From Heloderma charlesbogerti (taxonomy: Eukaryota; Chordata; Lepidosauria; Squamata; Helodermatidae), in contig JANEZZ010002066.1 of the NCBI GenBank assembly GCA_026122225.1, forward strand, positions 1,364,001-1,428,000: a stretch of 64,000 bases of DNA, written 5' to 3'. The translations under genes were made by a program, and so were the position numbers. The notes beneath the pieces are model-generated. The model was given only the letters and a program-made list of their open reading frames with translations. It ran no database searches and was not told where the DNA came from. This document shows, piece after piece, positions 43,696-54,881 of this stretch (position 1 is its first letter; each line of letters opens with the position of its first letter).

Positions 43696-44168
43696 TTTGT
43701 TGTTCAGTCGTTCAGTCGTGTCCGACTCTTCGTGACCCCATGGACCATAGCACGCCAGGCCTTCCTGTCCTGCACTCTCTCCCGGAGCGTGCTCAAGTTC
43801 ATATTCATTGCATTGGTGATGCTATCTAGCCATCTCATCCTCTGCCGTCCCCTTCTCCTTTTGCCTTCAGTCTTTCCCAGCATCAGGGTCTTTTCCAGGG
43901 AGTTTTCTCTTCGCATTAGGTGGCCAAAATATTGGAGCTTCAGCTTCAGTATCTGTCCTTCCAATGAGCACTCAGGGTTGATTTCCTTTAGGATGGACTG
44001 ATTTGACCTCCTTGCAGTCCAGGGGACTCGTAAGAGTCTTCTCCAGCACCACAGTTCGAAAGCATCAATTCTTCGGCGCTCAACCTTCCTTATAGTCCAG
44101 CTCTCACAGCCATACGTTACTACTGGGAAAACCATAGCTTTGATTAGACGGACCTTTGTCGGCAAGTA
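43696..44168 (-). mobile_element. BovB LINE 3' end, 5'-truncated
   Basis: Flanked by TGGGAAACCAT at 43685-43695 and 44169-44179, an 11-bp TSD. The tail reads on plus TTGTTCAGTCGTTCAGTCG, then GTGTCCGACTCTTCGTGAC. It is a second, shorter BovB copy, about 95% similar by eye to the one at 17974 in the overlap. Confidence 0.95.
43704..44165 (-). pseudogene. BovB ORF2 C-terminal fragment
   Basis: From the truncation point the frame reads PTKVRLIKAMVFPVV, YGCESWTIRKVERRRIDAF, LWCWRRLLRVPWTARRSNQ, LKLKLQYFGHLMRRENSLEK, KRRRGRQRMRWLDSI and WRAMVHGVTKSRTRLND to the natural stop. This is the BovB C-terminus downstream of RT. It is open throughout, unlike the 17974 copy, which has a stop inside it, but lacks endonuclease and RT. 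It should be inactive except as a template for BovB-tailed SINEs. Confidence 0.92.
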
Positions 44169-44233
44169 TGGGAAACCATACTTTCCAGTTAAATCTGAAC
44201 CAAACTTATATGTTTTACTGAACTACTCATGAG

Positions 44234-44579
44234 TAGGGATGGTGGCAAAATCCATTTGGTTCACATTTTAATACAAATTGACCTAATTCACACTTTTAAG
44301 AAAAAGCCAGTCAACCTTTTGTTTTCACACTGTCTCTGAATTTTGTGATGCAGTTCTCCAGTCAGAAAATATATAATAACAATGTATTCATTAGGTACAA
44401 TTGCATACAGAAATGTGTACATCAAAAATGTGTTTCATACAAAAACGTGTACCGTTGTTTTGTGGGGACTTGAAAAAACAACCATCGCAAACAGATAAAG
44501 AAACAGGACATAATGAATTGGGCTTGAAAAACTGTGAAGGTTATCGACAACAAAACAGGCAGACTCACCTATATCCCTA
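44234..44579. mobile_element. possible family I MITE
   Basis: TAGGGATGGTGGCAAAATCC at the left and TATCCCTA at the right. TTGGTTCACATTTTAATAC near the left end is shared with 23442. The flanking octamers (CTCATGAG, ACCCAAGA) do not match, so the borders are unproven. Confidence 0.5.
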
Positions 44580-45755
44580 ACCCAAGACATCCCCAAAGAT
44601 ACCGAATGTTTCGGGAAATGCCGTTTTTGAAGCTGAGCTAATATACTATGAAACACTTATAACATCAACAACAACCTTCCAACACTTTGTATTTGCCCAT
44701 TTATGAGCATTCCTATTTGGAACATATTATACCTGGTATGAGGGCCCTGTAGAGATAGATTTAATTTTCTCCTTGAGTATGAATGTTATCTATTCAGTTA
44801 CTTTGGAGACAGTAAAGGGGTACATTCCAGAAAAAGCACAGAAGAGAGGATTAAACTTATCCTGCTTTTGGTGATCCTGCTATCTGGGATGAGCAGAGGT
44901 TTTTGCCCCCTCTCCGGTGTTCTCTGTCTTCTTTGTCCCATAGAACCAGCTGGGAGCCACCAAGAACTGTGCTAGTCCCAGACTGCATAGTTCCACCCCT
45001 CTCCCTGTTATCTTGGCCACACTAGAGCGTGACACTAAAATATCATGGAACCCCAGAACTCACTTTATCTAGATATTATCTAGCTCTGAGTATTTATGTG
45101 TGTTGTTACTATATTTAGCCCAGATGGGTCCAGATGTAATTAGGGGACAAGAAAACTTTAAATAGAACTTACCCAGAGCATGCCTGGAGGTAGAGTTCTG
45201 TTCTTTAAAAAAAAAATTCAGCCCTCCCTAAGTGACTCTTGCCTTGGTAATAAAGATGAGACATAGGCAAGCGTAGGCTAACTGGGGTCATTCACATTTC
45301 TGTCAGCTTCTGTATCAAGAACAATTTGTCATGCAAGGATGCATAAATGCAGGAAATCAATCTTGTGCTAGTAGCAAGCTCATGGGGTCTAAGTAGCACT
45401 TTCTACGTTCTTCCCCTAAAGCAAGATTCCTGGTGTTGTGCCACTGGAAAGGATGGTAGGCTTACGCATTCAGTCATACTGATTTTAAATCTGGCCTTAA
45501 AGAGGAGTGTTGTTTTATTCTGTATTTTGCTCCTTTTAGACAGGTAGATCCTACCACTGACATGGGCTGAGCGGTGTGTCAGCACGAAGCAAAGAAAATG
45601 TGTTTGTTTCATCTTTGCTCTCAGGAGCGAACAAGACAGTCCTGCAGCAGAAGTCTGAGCAGCAAGACTTTGGAGAAAAGCTTGCAACTCACATAGCAAC
45701 TGAGAGGGGTGCAGAATGTTTTTCAGCTCAGGGGCCACATTCACTTATGCATAAC
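44580..45755. other. intergenic, nothing recognised
   Basis: No supported gene. GGGGCCACATTC near 45731 has a weak relative at 11680. Confidence 0.4.
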
Positions 45756-46995
45756 CTTCCTAGAGATGAATGAGAAACGTCAAATATGCACTTCCCAAAT
45801 CTGCAAAAGAACAGAATGCAGTTACACACCAATATTTGTACTGTTCTGATGCAGTTTGCAAATAATTTTTAAAAGTGCATCGGAATGCATATAATAAGAG
45901 AAAATGCACACAAAATAGGAGTATTAGGGAAAGGTTCACGAAAGCACGTTGTATTAGGGGAAATTGCTTGGAAAATGTGTATGTTTAGAAAAGAGCGTAC
46001 ACAGTGCAGATATTAGCATTAATGCACGTACAAATTTTAGTGCTAATTAATTATGGGAGAAATCAGAAACTGATGCGGAAATGGGATGGAACTAGGGGTG
46101 GACGAAAGTCACTTACCTGTCGTCGAAGGCCGTTCGCGGTGGGGGGGAGGTGCTTCGCTGCTCCCCCTGCGAAGTTCAGGCCGGGGGGGAGGCTTCCCGC
46201 CTCGCCTGGCCGAAATTCAGGCCGGGGGGGAGGCGCCTCGCCTCGCCCGGCCGTGAACGCGAAAGGAAAAACAAAAAATGCCCCCTGATAGGCTGCGTGA
46301 CGATTCACGTAGCCTATCACGGCTAGATCTGCAAAGTCAGCCGTGATAGGCTACGTGAATCGTCACGTAGCCTATCATGGGTGACTTTAAAAAAAAGAAA
46401 AGAAAAGCGCGTACGCGAATGGCGGCCCCCATAGGGAGCCGCCATTCGCGTTCCTTATTTAGTCGCTGTAGTCTACGTAAATGTTTACGTAGACTACAGC
46501 GAAAATAAGGGCAACGCAAATAGCGTTGCCCTTATTTTCGCCATAGTCTACGTAAACATTTACGTAGACTACAACGACCAAATAAGGAACGGGAATGGCG
46601 GCTCCCTATGGGGGCCGCCATTATCCGTACATTCTTTTTTTTTTTTTTTAAGTCACCCGTGATAGGCTACGTGACGATTCACGTAGCCTATCACGGCTGA
46701 CTTTGCAAATCTAGCCGTGATAGGCTACGTGAATCGTCACGTAGCCTATCAGGGGGCGGTTTTGTTTTTTTTCTTTCATTGCAATGGCGGCTGCCGCTCC
46801 CGCCTCACTCGAACACCTGCCGAACCGCCGGCCAGACCAGCCACCGGGAGGGACATTCGGTGAAGGTAAGTCCCGTCCCGGGGGGGGTGCGGAGGATTTC
46901 TCCCTGAAACTTGTTCGGGGGGCCGAACATGTTGGAGCTTGGCCCCCCGAAGTTTCGGGGAGAAATTCTCCGCCATCCCTAGATGGAACAAACTT
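45756..46995. mobile_element. possible family I MITE remnant hosting a family A MITE
   Basis: TAGAGATGAATGAGAAACG at about 45756 and AAACTGATGCGGAAATGGG at about 46069 parallel 29465-29955. The family A copy 46093-46981 is nested in it. The outer right border is uncertain. Confidence 0.4.
46093..46981 (+). mobile_element. hAT-like MITE, family A long form
   Basis: TAGGGGTG...CATCCCTA with perfect TSD GATGGAAC (46085-46092 and 46982-46989). Collinear with 4445 and 32738. The core palindrome spans 46284-46756, centre near 46522 in GGGCAACGC...GCGTTGCCC. In the right arm the tetraloop stem has lost its 5' half: ATGGCGGCTGCCGC directly. Outward donors are ACTTACCTG (about 46112) and AAGGTAAGTCCC (about 46863). 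Confidence 0.95.
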
Positions 46996-47052
46996 TATGG
47001 GGGTTGGACTCGATGGTCTTTTAGGCCCCTTCCAACCCTACTATTCTGTGAC
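46996..47052 (+). mobile_element. CR1 3' terminal fragment
   Basis: GGGGGTTGGACTCGATGG, CCCCTTCCAACCC and CTATTCTGTGACTATTC: the last ~55 bases of a CR1. Confidence 0.85.
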
Positions 47053-47213
47053 TATTCAATCGTGGAAAAATGAGAGAATGGGCAGAATCAAACTTGATAG
47101 ATTTGTCTATCCTACCACTTCCTGGGGTCTCATGCCAGTGGTGATTATTAGCAAAGCCAAAAGTGGGAAGGGTCAAAGCATCATTGTCTTTTTTTCTCTT
47201 CTCCCTCCCAACC

Positions 47214-47272
<59 letters not shown>
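47214..47272 (+). repeat. (ATCT)n microsatellite at L2 tail
   Basis: About 14 perfect ATCT units, grown from the short tandem tail at the 3' end of the minus-strand L2. Confidence 0.95.
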
Positions 47273-47273
<1 letters not shown>

Positions 47274-47471
47274 CTATACCTCCCAATAGCCGAAGCTCTC
47301 TGGGCGGTTCACAAAAATTAAAACCAAACAACACACAATAAAACAATTTAAAATATACAGAACATTAAAACCACAATATAACAATACAACCACAATAAAA
47401 CCTAGCAGCAGTGCAGGAGTTTAAAATACAGATTTAAAACAGCAAAGATAAAAATTTAGAAAGCTAAAATG

Positions 47472-48320
47472 CTAAAATGCCTGGGAAAATAAAAAGGTCT
47501 TCACCTGGTGCCGAAAGGAGTACAATGTAGGCGCCAGGCGAACCTCACTGGGGAGCTCATTCCAGAGCCGGGGTGCCACAGCAGAAAAAACCCTCCTCCT
47601 AGTAGTCACCCGCCTCACTTCCTTTGGCAGGGGCTCACGGAGAAGGGCCGCTGATGATGATCTTAAGGTCCGGGCAGGCACATATGGGAGGAGGCGATCC
47701 TTCAGGTAACCTGGCCCCAAGCCATTAAGGGCTTTGAATGTTAACACCAGCACTTTGAATCGGGCCCGGAAATGGACTGGCAGCCAGTGCAGCTGGAAAA
47801 GTACTGGCATAATATGAGCTTGCAGGACAGTCCCTGTTAACAATCTTGCTGCCCTATTTTGGACCAGCTGAAGTTTCCCGACCGTTTTCAAAGGCAGCCC
47901 CACGTATAATGCATTGCAGTAATCCAGACGAGAAGTTATCAGAGCATGGATAACTGTAGCTAGGCTATCTCTGTCCAGATAAGGGCGTAGTTGGTATACC
48001 AGCCTAAGCTGATAAAAAGTGCTCTGTGCCACTGAGTTCACCTGTGCCTCAAGTGACAGTTCTGGATCCAAGAGCACCCCCAAACTACGAACCTGATCCT
48101 TTAGGGGGAGTGCAACCCACTCCAGAACAGGTTGTATATCACCTAGCCGGGCAGATGAACCACCCACTAACAGTACCGCCGTCTTGTCTGGATTGAGTTT
48201 CAGTTTATTAGCCCTCATCCAGTCCATTACCGTGCCCAGGCACTGATTCAGAACAGTCACTGCCTCACCTGGTTTTGATGAGAAAGAGAGGTAGAGCTGG
48301 GTGTCATCTGCATATTGATG
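47472..48320 (-). pseudogene. L2 ORF2 C-terminal part (RT motif C onward)
   Basis: The frame containing YADD (48303-48314) continues without a stop into the 262-codon segment 48260-47472. That segment includes MDWMRANKLKLNPDKTAVLL, RSLGVLLDPELSLEAQVN, HALITSRLDYCNALYVGLP, KLQLVQNRAARLLTG, LFQLHWLPVHFRARFK and APRLWNELPSEVRLAP. These are the RT thumb-side and C-terminal blocks typical of L2/Jockey-superfamily LINEs. It is out of frame with the upstream 722-codon ORF because of a small indel near 48325-48345. Apart from that it is intact. Confidence 0.9.
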
Positions 48321-48325
48321 GCACC

Positions 48326-50494
48326 TCAGCCCACACCTCCGGATAGCGGTTTCATGTAGATGTTAAACAGCATGGGGGATAAAATAGAGCCCTGTGGAAC
48401 CCCATGGCACAATTGCCATGGCACAGAGCAATAATCCCCCAGCACCACCTTCTGGAATCGGCCATCCAAGTATGAGTGGAACCACTGTAGTGCAGTGCCT
48501 CCAACTCCTAACCCAGACAACCTATCCAGAAGGATACCATGGTCAATGGTATCGAAAGCCGCTGAGAGGTCCAGGAGAATCAACAGGGACGCACTCCCCC
48601 TGTCCCTCTCCCGGCAGAGGTCATCCCACAGGGTGACCAAGGCAGTTTCCATTCCAAAACCAGGCCTGAAGCCCGATTGAAATGGATCTAGATAATCCGT
48701 TTCATTCAAGAGTGCCTGGAGCTGTCCTACAACCACCTGCTCAAGCACCTTGTCCAGGAAGGGGATGTTGGCCACTGGCCTATAATTGTTAACATCCTCT
48801 GGGTCCAGGTTAGGCTTTTTCAGGAGTGGTCTAATTACCGCCTCTTTTAAAGCGGTAGGCACCACTCCCTCTCCCAAGGAGGAATTTACAACCTCCTGGA
48901 CCCAGCCGGACAACCCCTCCTTGTTTGATTTAATAAGCCATGAAGGGCAAGGGTCAAGCACACAAGTGGTCGATTGGACTTGGCCAAACACCTTGTCCGC
49001 ATCCTCAGGCCTCAGTAACTGAAACTCATCCAATAAAACTGGACCAGACGGTGCTCTGAACGCCTCTACCAATGGAACTGCATTAATGGTGGTGTCCAAT
49101 TCATGACGAATCTGAGCGACTTTATCCTCAAAGTGCTGTGCAAACTTGTCACAGAGTGCTACCGAGGGTTCCACCGTCTCTCTCCCTGGCCCAGAATGTA
49201 ACAGGCCACAAACCACTCGGAAAAGCTCCGCTGGACGACACTGAGAAGATGCAATGCTGGTGGAAAAGAACTGTCTCTTTGCCACCCTCACCGCCACAGA
49301 GTAGGCTCGATAGTTGGCTCTTACCTGTGTTCGGTCAGATTCAGCACGAGTTTTCCTCCACTTGCGTTCTATCCGTCTCCCCTCTTGCTTCATTGCCCTC
49401 AGCTCAGGTGTATACCAAGGAGCTGGCCGGGCTCTGCTCAGAGGGAGAGGGCGCTTGGGCGCGATCGTGTCAACCGCCCGAGTCATCTCTGCATTCCACA
49501 GAGCAACCTGGGCTTTGACAGGACCACCAGCCATACCAGCAGGAAAATCCCCCAGAGCCCTCTGGAATCCATCGGAATCCATTAATCTCCGGGGGTGGAC
49601 CATTTTAATAGGTCCCCCACCCTTGCAGAGGGGAAGGGCCGCCAGGAGTCTAAACCTCAGCAGGAAGTGATCTGACCATGACAAAGGGACATATGTTAAT
49701 TCCTCCACTTTCAGATCACCATCCTCCTGCCCAGTCGAGAAAACCAGATCAAGCGTGTGTCCTTTTATATGCGTTGGGCCTATGACATGTTGGGACAGCC
49801 CCATGGTTGTCATGGCGGCCATGAAGTCCTGAGCCGCTCCGGATACAGCGGCCTCCGCATGGAAGTTGAGATCCCCCAGGACCATCATCCTAGGGGTCCT
49901 CAACACCAAGTCCGAGACCACCTCCATCAGCTCAGGCAGGGAGTCTGATGGGCAGCGGGGTGGGCGGTACACCAACAGAATCCCTAATCTGTCCCGGGTA
50001 CCCAACACAAGGTACAAACACTCAAGATCTGCACTCGAATGAGCAGGAAGCCTGGAGAGGGAGATTGAATTCCTATAGACCACGGCAACCCCCCCTCCCC
50101 GACCCTCAAGTCGGTGTTGGTGCTGCATCGAGTACCCAGGAGGGCACAGCTGGGAGAGAGTGACCCCTCCCATTCCCCCACCCACTGTCTCAGTAATACA
50201 TGCCAGGTCAGCCCCCTCATCCACAATCAAATCATGGATGAGGGAGATTTTATTTTGGGCTGACCTGGCATTCAGCAGCAGCACCACCAGACCCGAGGGC
50301 AGACTGGTAAGGCTGCCAGGAGCCATCAGGTTGGGGGAAGAACCAGAAGAGGGGACAGCTGTAAGGTGTCTAGCCCCTCTTCTCCTCAGCTGGCCTGTTA
50401 ATCCTCCAACGCCATACCTCCCCCTGCCCGTGACCACAGTTATGGTGGCACCTCCCCCACCCCCTGAGTTGCTCAATAGTCCTCCCAGGCACAT
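48326..50494 (-). pseudogene. L2 ORF2 N-terminal part: APE endonuclease and RT motifs to B
   Basis: 722 codons. The endonuclease is at about residues 70-290: LLLNARS (72-78), ITET with catalytic Glu (100-103), VYRPP (175-179), LGDLNFHAE (206-214, catalytic Asp/Asn) and SWSDHFLLRF (272-281, the SDH catalytic pair). A linker and RT follow: NNYRPVANIPFLDKVLE (569-585), DPFQSGFRPGFGMETALV (603-620), motif A LDLSAAFDTIDHG (641-653, Asp648) and motif [11 protein letters not shown] (698-707). The frame then runs into a stop after KPLSGGVG, where KPL should lead to the motif C frame. L2 ORF2 is normally about 1,000 residues, so the two frames together are full size. Confidence 0.92.
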
Positions 50495-50716
50495 ATTAAA
50501 ATGTTAGGATATAAAATGCACAACAGTTTAAAAGAATATAAAAGATAAAAGAGATAAAGAGAACAGCAGCTAAGAAGGAGCAGATGAAGTCCACGTTTGC
50601 CCCTTTCCCCTTGTCTTTAAATCTGCTGCCCTCTGATGCTCCCATTTGCTGCTGGTATTGTGGCTGCTGGTGTCTCTGGAGAGGCAGGTGGGTAGGTCTT
50701 CAGATCCTACGCGACT

Positions 50717-50756
50717 CCAAGTGCGACGCTAAGTGCGCACTTAGCGTCGCACTTGG
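50717..50756. repeat. 40-bp perfect palindrome
   Basis: CCAAGTGCGACGCTAAGTGC (50717-50736) is followed immediately by its exact reverse complement (50737-50756), with no spacer. It has six CpGs. It lies 5' of the L2 coding region, in possible 5' UTR or just outside the element. CGCGACGCC directly after it partly repeats the arm. Confidence 0.93.
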
Positions 50757-50999
50757 CGCGACGCCGAGGCGCTGCCTCTGGCAGCCCCGCCTTAAGTACC
50801 TGTGGGTGGGGGCAGAAGCAGGCTCAGGCTCAGGATCCACCTGGTGCAGCTACTGGCTGGTCCTCCTTCCCCCAGGCTCCTATCCCTATCCCCCTCCCTA
50901 TCTCTATTTTTCTCCCCTTCTTATTCACTCGTCTCTCTCTCCCCTTCTCTGCCATTTTTGAGAAATTCAGGTTAGCTGGTGACGCAGGAAGAGGGTAAG

Positions 51000-51577
51000 G
51001 GTTCATCTCTCACAGCTGGAACAAAGAAACAGTAGGTGGTGAAAGAGTTAATCAAACCTCCCTGGTCCATTACTGTACTCCAAATTGATCCCACTCCCAA
51101 GCAGCTCTAGAAAAAAGGGGGGGTTGAGGCTCCGTTACCCATGTTTGCATGTTTGCATGTAATGTATAGTTATCCCCTTTCTCTTGCTGTATTAAATAAA
51201 GCAATACTGAGGATGGAAGAAGGAACTTCTTGTTGCAACAAGCTGTCCCCTGCATATCTGGGTTTTACTCACCCTCTTTGGAGAGGAGGAAGAGGACTAC
51301 ATACCTGGAGTACTCCACAAATCACAAAAGTTGCGTTTGGAAATGTCCACATGTACAAGAAGAAAAGGATGATGAATAACACCTGTGGTTTTGTTATGTA
51401 GGATAAATGATAAGAGAGCAGTCAGCCCTTAGGCGCAGATTTGGAAAAATGATCACCTGCTGAGGCCAACGCAAAACAGAAAAAGAAAAAAGGATCCCGT
51501 ATGATGTCTAGTTTTATACTGTTGGGAACATAATGGAGGTTTTATACGTCCTTAGGAAGCATCTACTTTGTACATTG
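51000..51577. other. intergenic, nothing recognised
   Basis: No supported feature. Confidence 0.4.
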
Positions 51578-52690
51578 TTGGAGAAAGGAAAGGTTCCTCC
51601 TGTGCAAGCACCGAGTCATTGCTGACTCCTAGAGGGACGCTGCTCTCGCTGGCATTTTCATGGCAGACTGTAGCGGGGTGGTTTGCCATTGCCTTCCCCA
51701 GTCATGACTACCTTTCCCCCAGCAAGTTGGGTACTCATTTTACCAAACTCAGAAGGATGGTAGGCTGAGTCGACCTGAGCCAGCTACCCAAGACCCGGCT
51801 TCTGCCGGGATCGAACTCAGGCCGTGGGGAGAGTTTCAGTTGCAATACTGCCACCTACCACCAGGGATGGCAGAGAATTCCGCCACGTATCTCGGTGAGG
51901 CCGAATGCCAGTGCGTTCGGCCCCCCGAACTCCGTGGCGGAACGGCCTGCCACCCACTTCCCCCCGCGGATCCCCCCGGGACGAGACTGACCTGGGGCGG
52001 ATCTTCCAGGTTGCGGCGGCGGCTCTGGCAGCGGCTTCGGTGGCGGTGGCTGGTCTTCCGACTGGCTGCCGCCGCCGCCATTTCCAGTCCGGTAAAAAAC
52101 AAACCAAAAAAAAGACGTGATAGGCTACGTAAAGATTTACGTCGCCTATCATGGCTAGGTTTTTTTAAAAAAAACACACGATGTGATAGGCTACGTAAAT
52201 CTTTACGCAGCCTATCATGGCTGGGTGGGTTAAAACAAAAAACAAAATGCGTACTCAAATGCATTCCTTATTTTTGACCGTCTTAGTCTACGTAAATATT
52301 TACGTAGACTATGACGGCGAAAATAAAGGGGAATGCAAATAGCGTAGCGGGCGCTATTTGTGTCCCTTTTTGATTTGCCGTTTTAGCCTACATAAAGATT
52401 TACATAGGCTAAAACGGTGAATCCAAAAGGGATGCAAATAGCGCCCGCTACACTATTTGCATTCCCCTTTATTTTCACCATCATAGTCTACGTAAATATT
52501 TCGGAGCTGCCATGGAGCACAACTGACGATCAAGGATCCGGGGGGGAGGAACGGATCGCCTCCCCCTCCGGTCGAGGATTCCGTGGGGAGGGACGGAACT
52601 CCTCCCCCCCCATCAACATAATCCGCGAAAGATAAGTCACTTTCGTACATCCCTACCTACCACTCTGCGCCACACGAGTCTCTAGTTACA
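51578..52690 (-). mobile_element. tRNA-derived SINE (Sauria-related), split by a MITE
   Basis: Read on minus: a head with A-box-like GTGTGGCGCAGAGTGG (52665-52685), then (after the MITE) B box GAGTTCGATCCCGG (about 51805-51820). Body words are CAGCCTACCATCCTTCTGAG, GGCAATGGCAAACCACCCC and TAGGAGTCAGCAATGACTCGG. It ends GCTTGCACAGGAGGAACC. The MITE separates the A box from the B box, so this copy's polymerase III promoter is broken. Confidence 0.85.
51862..52655 (-). mobile_element. hAT-like MITE, family A, reverse, inside a SINE
   Basis: CAGGGATG...CATCCCTA with perfect TSD CCTACCAC (51854-51861 and 52656-52663). Hairpins: TGATAGGCTACGTAAAG (52117-52152, one arm CGTCG), GATAGGCTACGTAAATC (52183-52217), TTAGTCTACGTAAATA (52282-52316), TTTAGCCTACATAAAG (52382-52412) and a truncated one at 52490. 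The motif AAGATAAGTCAC near the right end is a decayed donor word. Confidence 0.93.
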
Positions 52691-53628
52691 TTGTTGGAGA
52701 CATAATAGCAAATGCTCCTTCCTTCCTTCCTTCCTTCCTTAAAGTCTATTCTTATTTCCTTAGGATCAGACAGGGAGGTCACAAAAGTCGTCGTATGTGA
52801 AATAGGAAGCAATTATGTTTGAAGAGTTTTTAAATGCCTTAATCCATTTAGACGCAGGTATACCAAACCTTGAACCAAATATATCTTTGTGCAAACTTGT
52901 TTCTTTTCACTCTAGATTTAGCAGACAAGCTGTCAGCTTCCCAGGATGCAGTGTACTGTATTGTAATTTATAGAAGCAGTTGGCAGGAATTTAGTAAAAC
53001 ATACACTTTTCATTCTTTGGATGCTTCCTTGCCCTGTGACCTGAAACGATAGCAAGAAAAAGTTTCTCCTTAGCTCATAAGTGCAAGTTACTCCTTAGCT
53101 TAGCAACATAACTATGTTCTCAAAGAAATCTAGGGGAATTTAGTTAATATCATAAATAACCATAGATGGTAAAATGCTGGGTGAACATACACATATTCCC
53201 CCTGAAGAGATGTGCATTATCCCAATGTGGGCATAGAAGATAAATATCCCCTTGGGAGATGTGCCCATCTCCTCACTTCAGATAAGAATTGGGAGTAATA
53301 GAAGAGATGTGCAATGCACACACAGTTCCTTAGAACATCCTTGCAACATCATTCCTTGGCTCAGATACATTATTATCTAGAGCCCTCTACAGGTGTGAAA
53401 AACAAAACAAAACACATGTGTGAGGAGTGGGGATGCACCATGTAGTCCTGCACATGATGCTGCACATTTCACATACCCCGTCCCCCTTACTGCATGTATA
53501 ACCTGAACATTTGCAAGGAGGATGCCAAATGTGTACAGCTGTACTCAGGGTTCCAGATCATGTGGTGGTCTACACATGTAACACCCCCCCCCACAGATTG
53601 TACTGTATGCCAGGGTGGGGGTTGGTAA
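52691..53628. other. intergenic with a short (TTCC)n
   Basis: (CCTT)n at 52716-52740. Otherwise nothing recognised. Confidence 0.45.
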
Positions 53629-54462
53629 TAGGGCTGTACGGAAGTCACTTACCTTTTTGAAGGGTGACATTCGTGGCGGGGGGAGGTGCTCTGTCCCTCC
53701 CCCCTGAAATTCTGGCCGGCCGGCTCCGCTCCGCAGGGATTTTGCGGAGCTGCCGGCTGGCTCCACCAGGGGCCAGACATCTGGCCGCTGGCTAGCAGGG
53801 ACGCAAATGTTTAAGTAAATGTTTACGTAGCCTATCACGGCTGATTTAAGAGAAAAAAAAACGCGCGTACGCAAATAGCGCCCATGGGCACCGCCATTTC
53901 CGTTACTTATTTTGGCACGTCTTAGTCTACGTAAACATTTACGTAGACTAAGACGGCGAAAATAAGGGGAACGCAAATAGCGTAGCGTCTACGCTATTTG
54001 CGTTCCCCTTATTTTCGCCGTCTTAGTCTACGTAAATGTTTACGTAGACTAAGACGTGCCAAAATAAGGAACGCAAATGGTGGTGCCCATGGGCGCTGCC
54101 ATTTGCATATGCGCGTTTTTTTTTTCTTTTAAATCAGCCGTGATGGGCTACGTAAACATTTACGTATCCTATCACGGTGTTTTTTAAAAATCTAGCCATG
54201 ATAGGCTACGTAAATCTTGATGTAGCCTATCATGTTTCTTTTTTTTTTTTTACTGGAAATGGCGGTGGTGGCAGCTGGTCGGAAGACCGGCCGCCACAGC
54301 TGCCACCGCCGCTGGAGCTGCCGCCGCCAGGAAGATCCGCCCAAGGTAAGTCCTGTCCCGGGGGGGCGGGGGGGCAGACTGTTCCGCCACCAATTTCGGG
54401 GGGCCGAATGCACTGGCATTCGGCCTCCCCAAGATTTGTGGCGAAATTCTCTGACATCCCTA
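53629..54462 (+). mobile_element. hAT-like MITE, family A, forward
   Basis: TAGGGCTG...CATCCCTA with perfect TSD GTTGGTAA (53621-53628 and 54463-54470). The core centre near 53985 reads GGGGAACGCAAATAGCG, spacer, then its complement. Symmetric TTAGTCTACGTAAAC hairpins (53920-53953 and 54020-54053) flank it. The GGTCGGAAGACCGGCC stem (loop GGAA) is at about 54275-54293. Outward donors are ACTTACCT (about 53647) and AAGGTAAGTCC (about 54343). Confidence 0.94.
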
Positions 54463-54470
54463 GTTGGTAA

Positions 54471-54881
54471 CATTTGCATTGCTGGAGACAGGTCTACACA
54501 TCATGGCCCCACTCGCCTCTTGCATGTTACAGTAAGCTACTACTTCGAATGTCCAAACAAGGCTTAAGGATTGTATGTTCATTGCATTGCACAAGTGGGC
54601 TTCACAGTGGGCACATTGCACAGAGGACTTCATAAATCATTATTAAGAATTGTATATTGGCTTAACTCTGGCCTGACATCTGAGAGCTTCTTCAGTTGCT
54701 CCAGGAAATTCAAAAGAAACAAGACTGAGATGCATTCTCTCACGGTGCTTCCAGGCCTTGTCTGAAGGGTGGATGCCCACATAATCCCATGGGGTCCTGT
54801 GCATTATTCCGATGTGAACGGATGTTTTCCGACTGAAGATGGGGAAGTCAGTCTAATTTTAATTCATGCCTCTTTCACATG
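54471..54881. other. intergenic, nothing recognised
   Basis: No supported feature. Confidence 0.4.

Larger units (their letters stand above)
47273..50560 (-). mobile_element. L2-clade LINE, near full-length coding region
   Basis: This is the best-preserved retroelement here. From 3' to 5': tail ATAGCCGAAGCTCTCTGGGC, A-rich 3' UTR, C-terminal frame 47472-48260, RT/endonuclease frame 48326-50494, then a 5' A-rich stretch. The 5' boundary is uncertain (50560 or up to about 51000). The only clear coding lesion I can see is one frameshift between RT motifs B and C. Confidence 0.9.
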
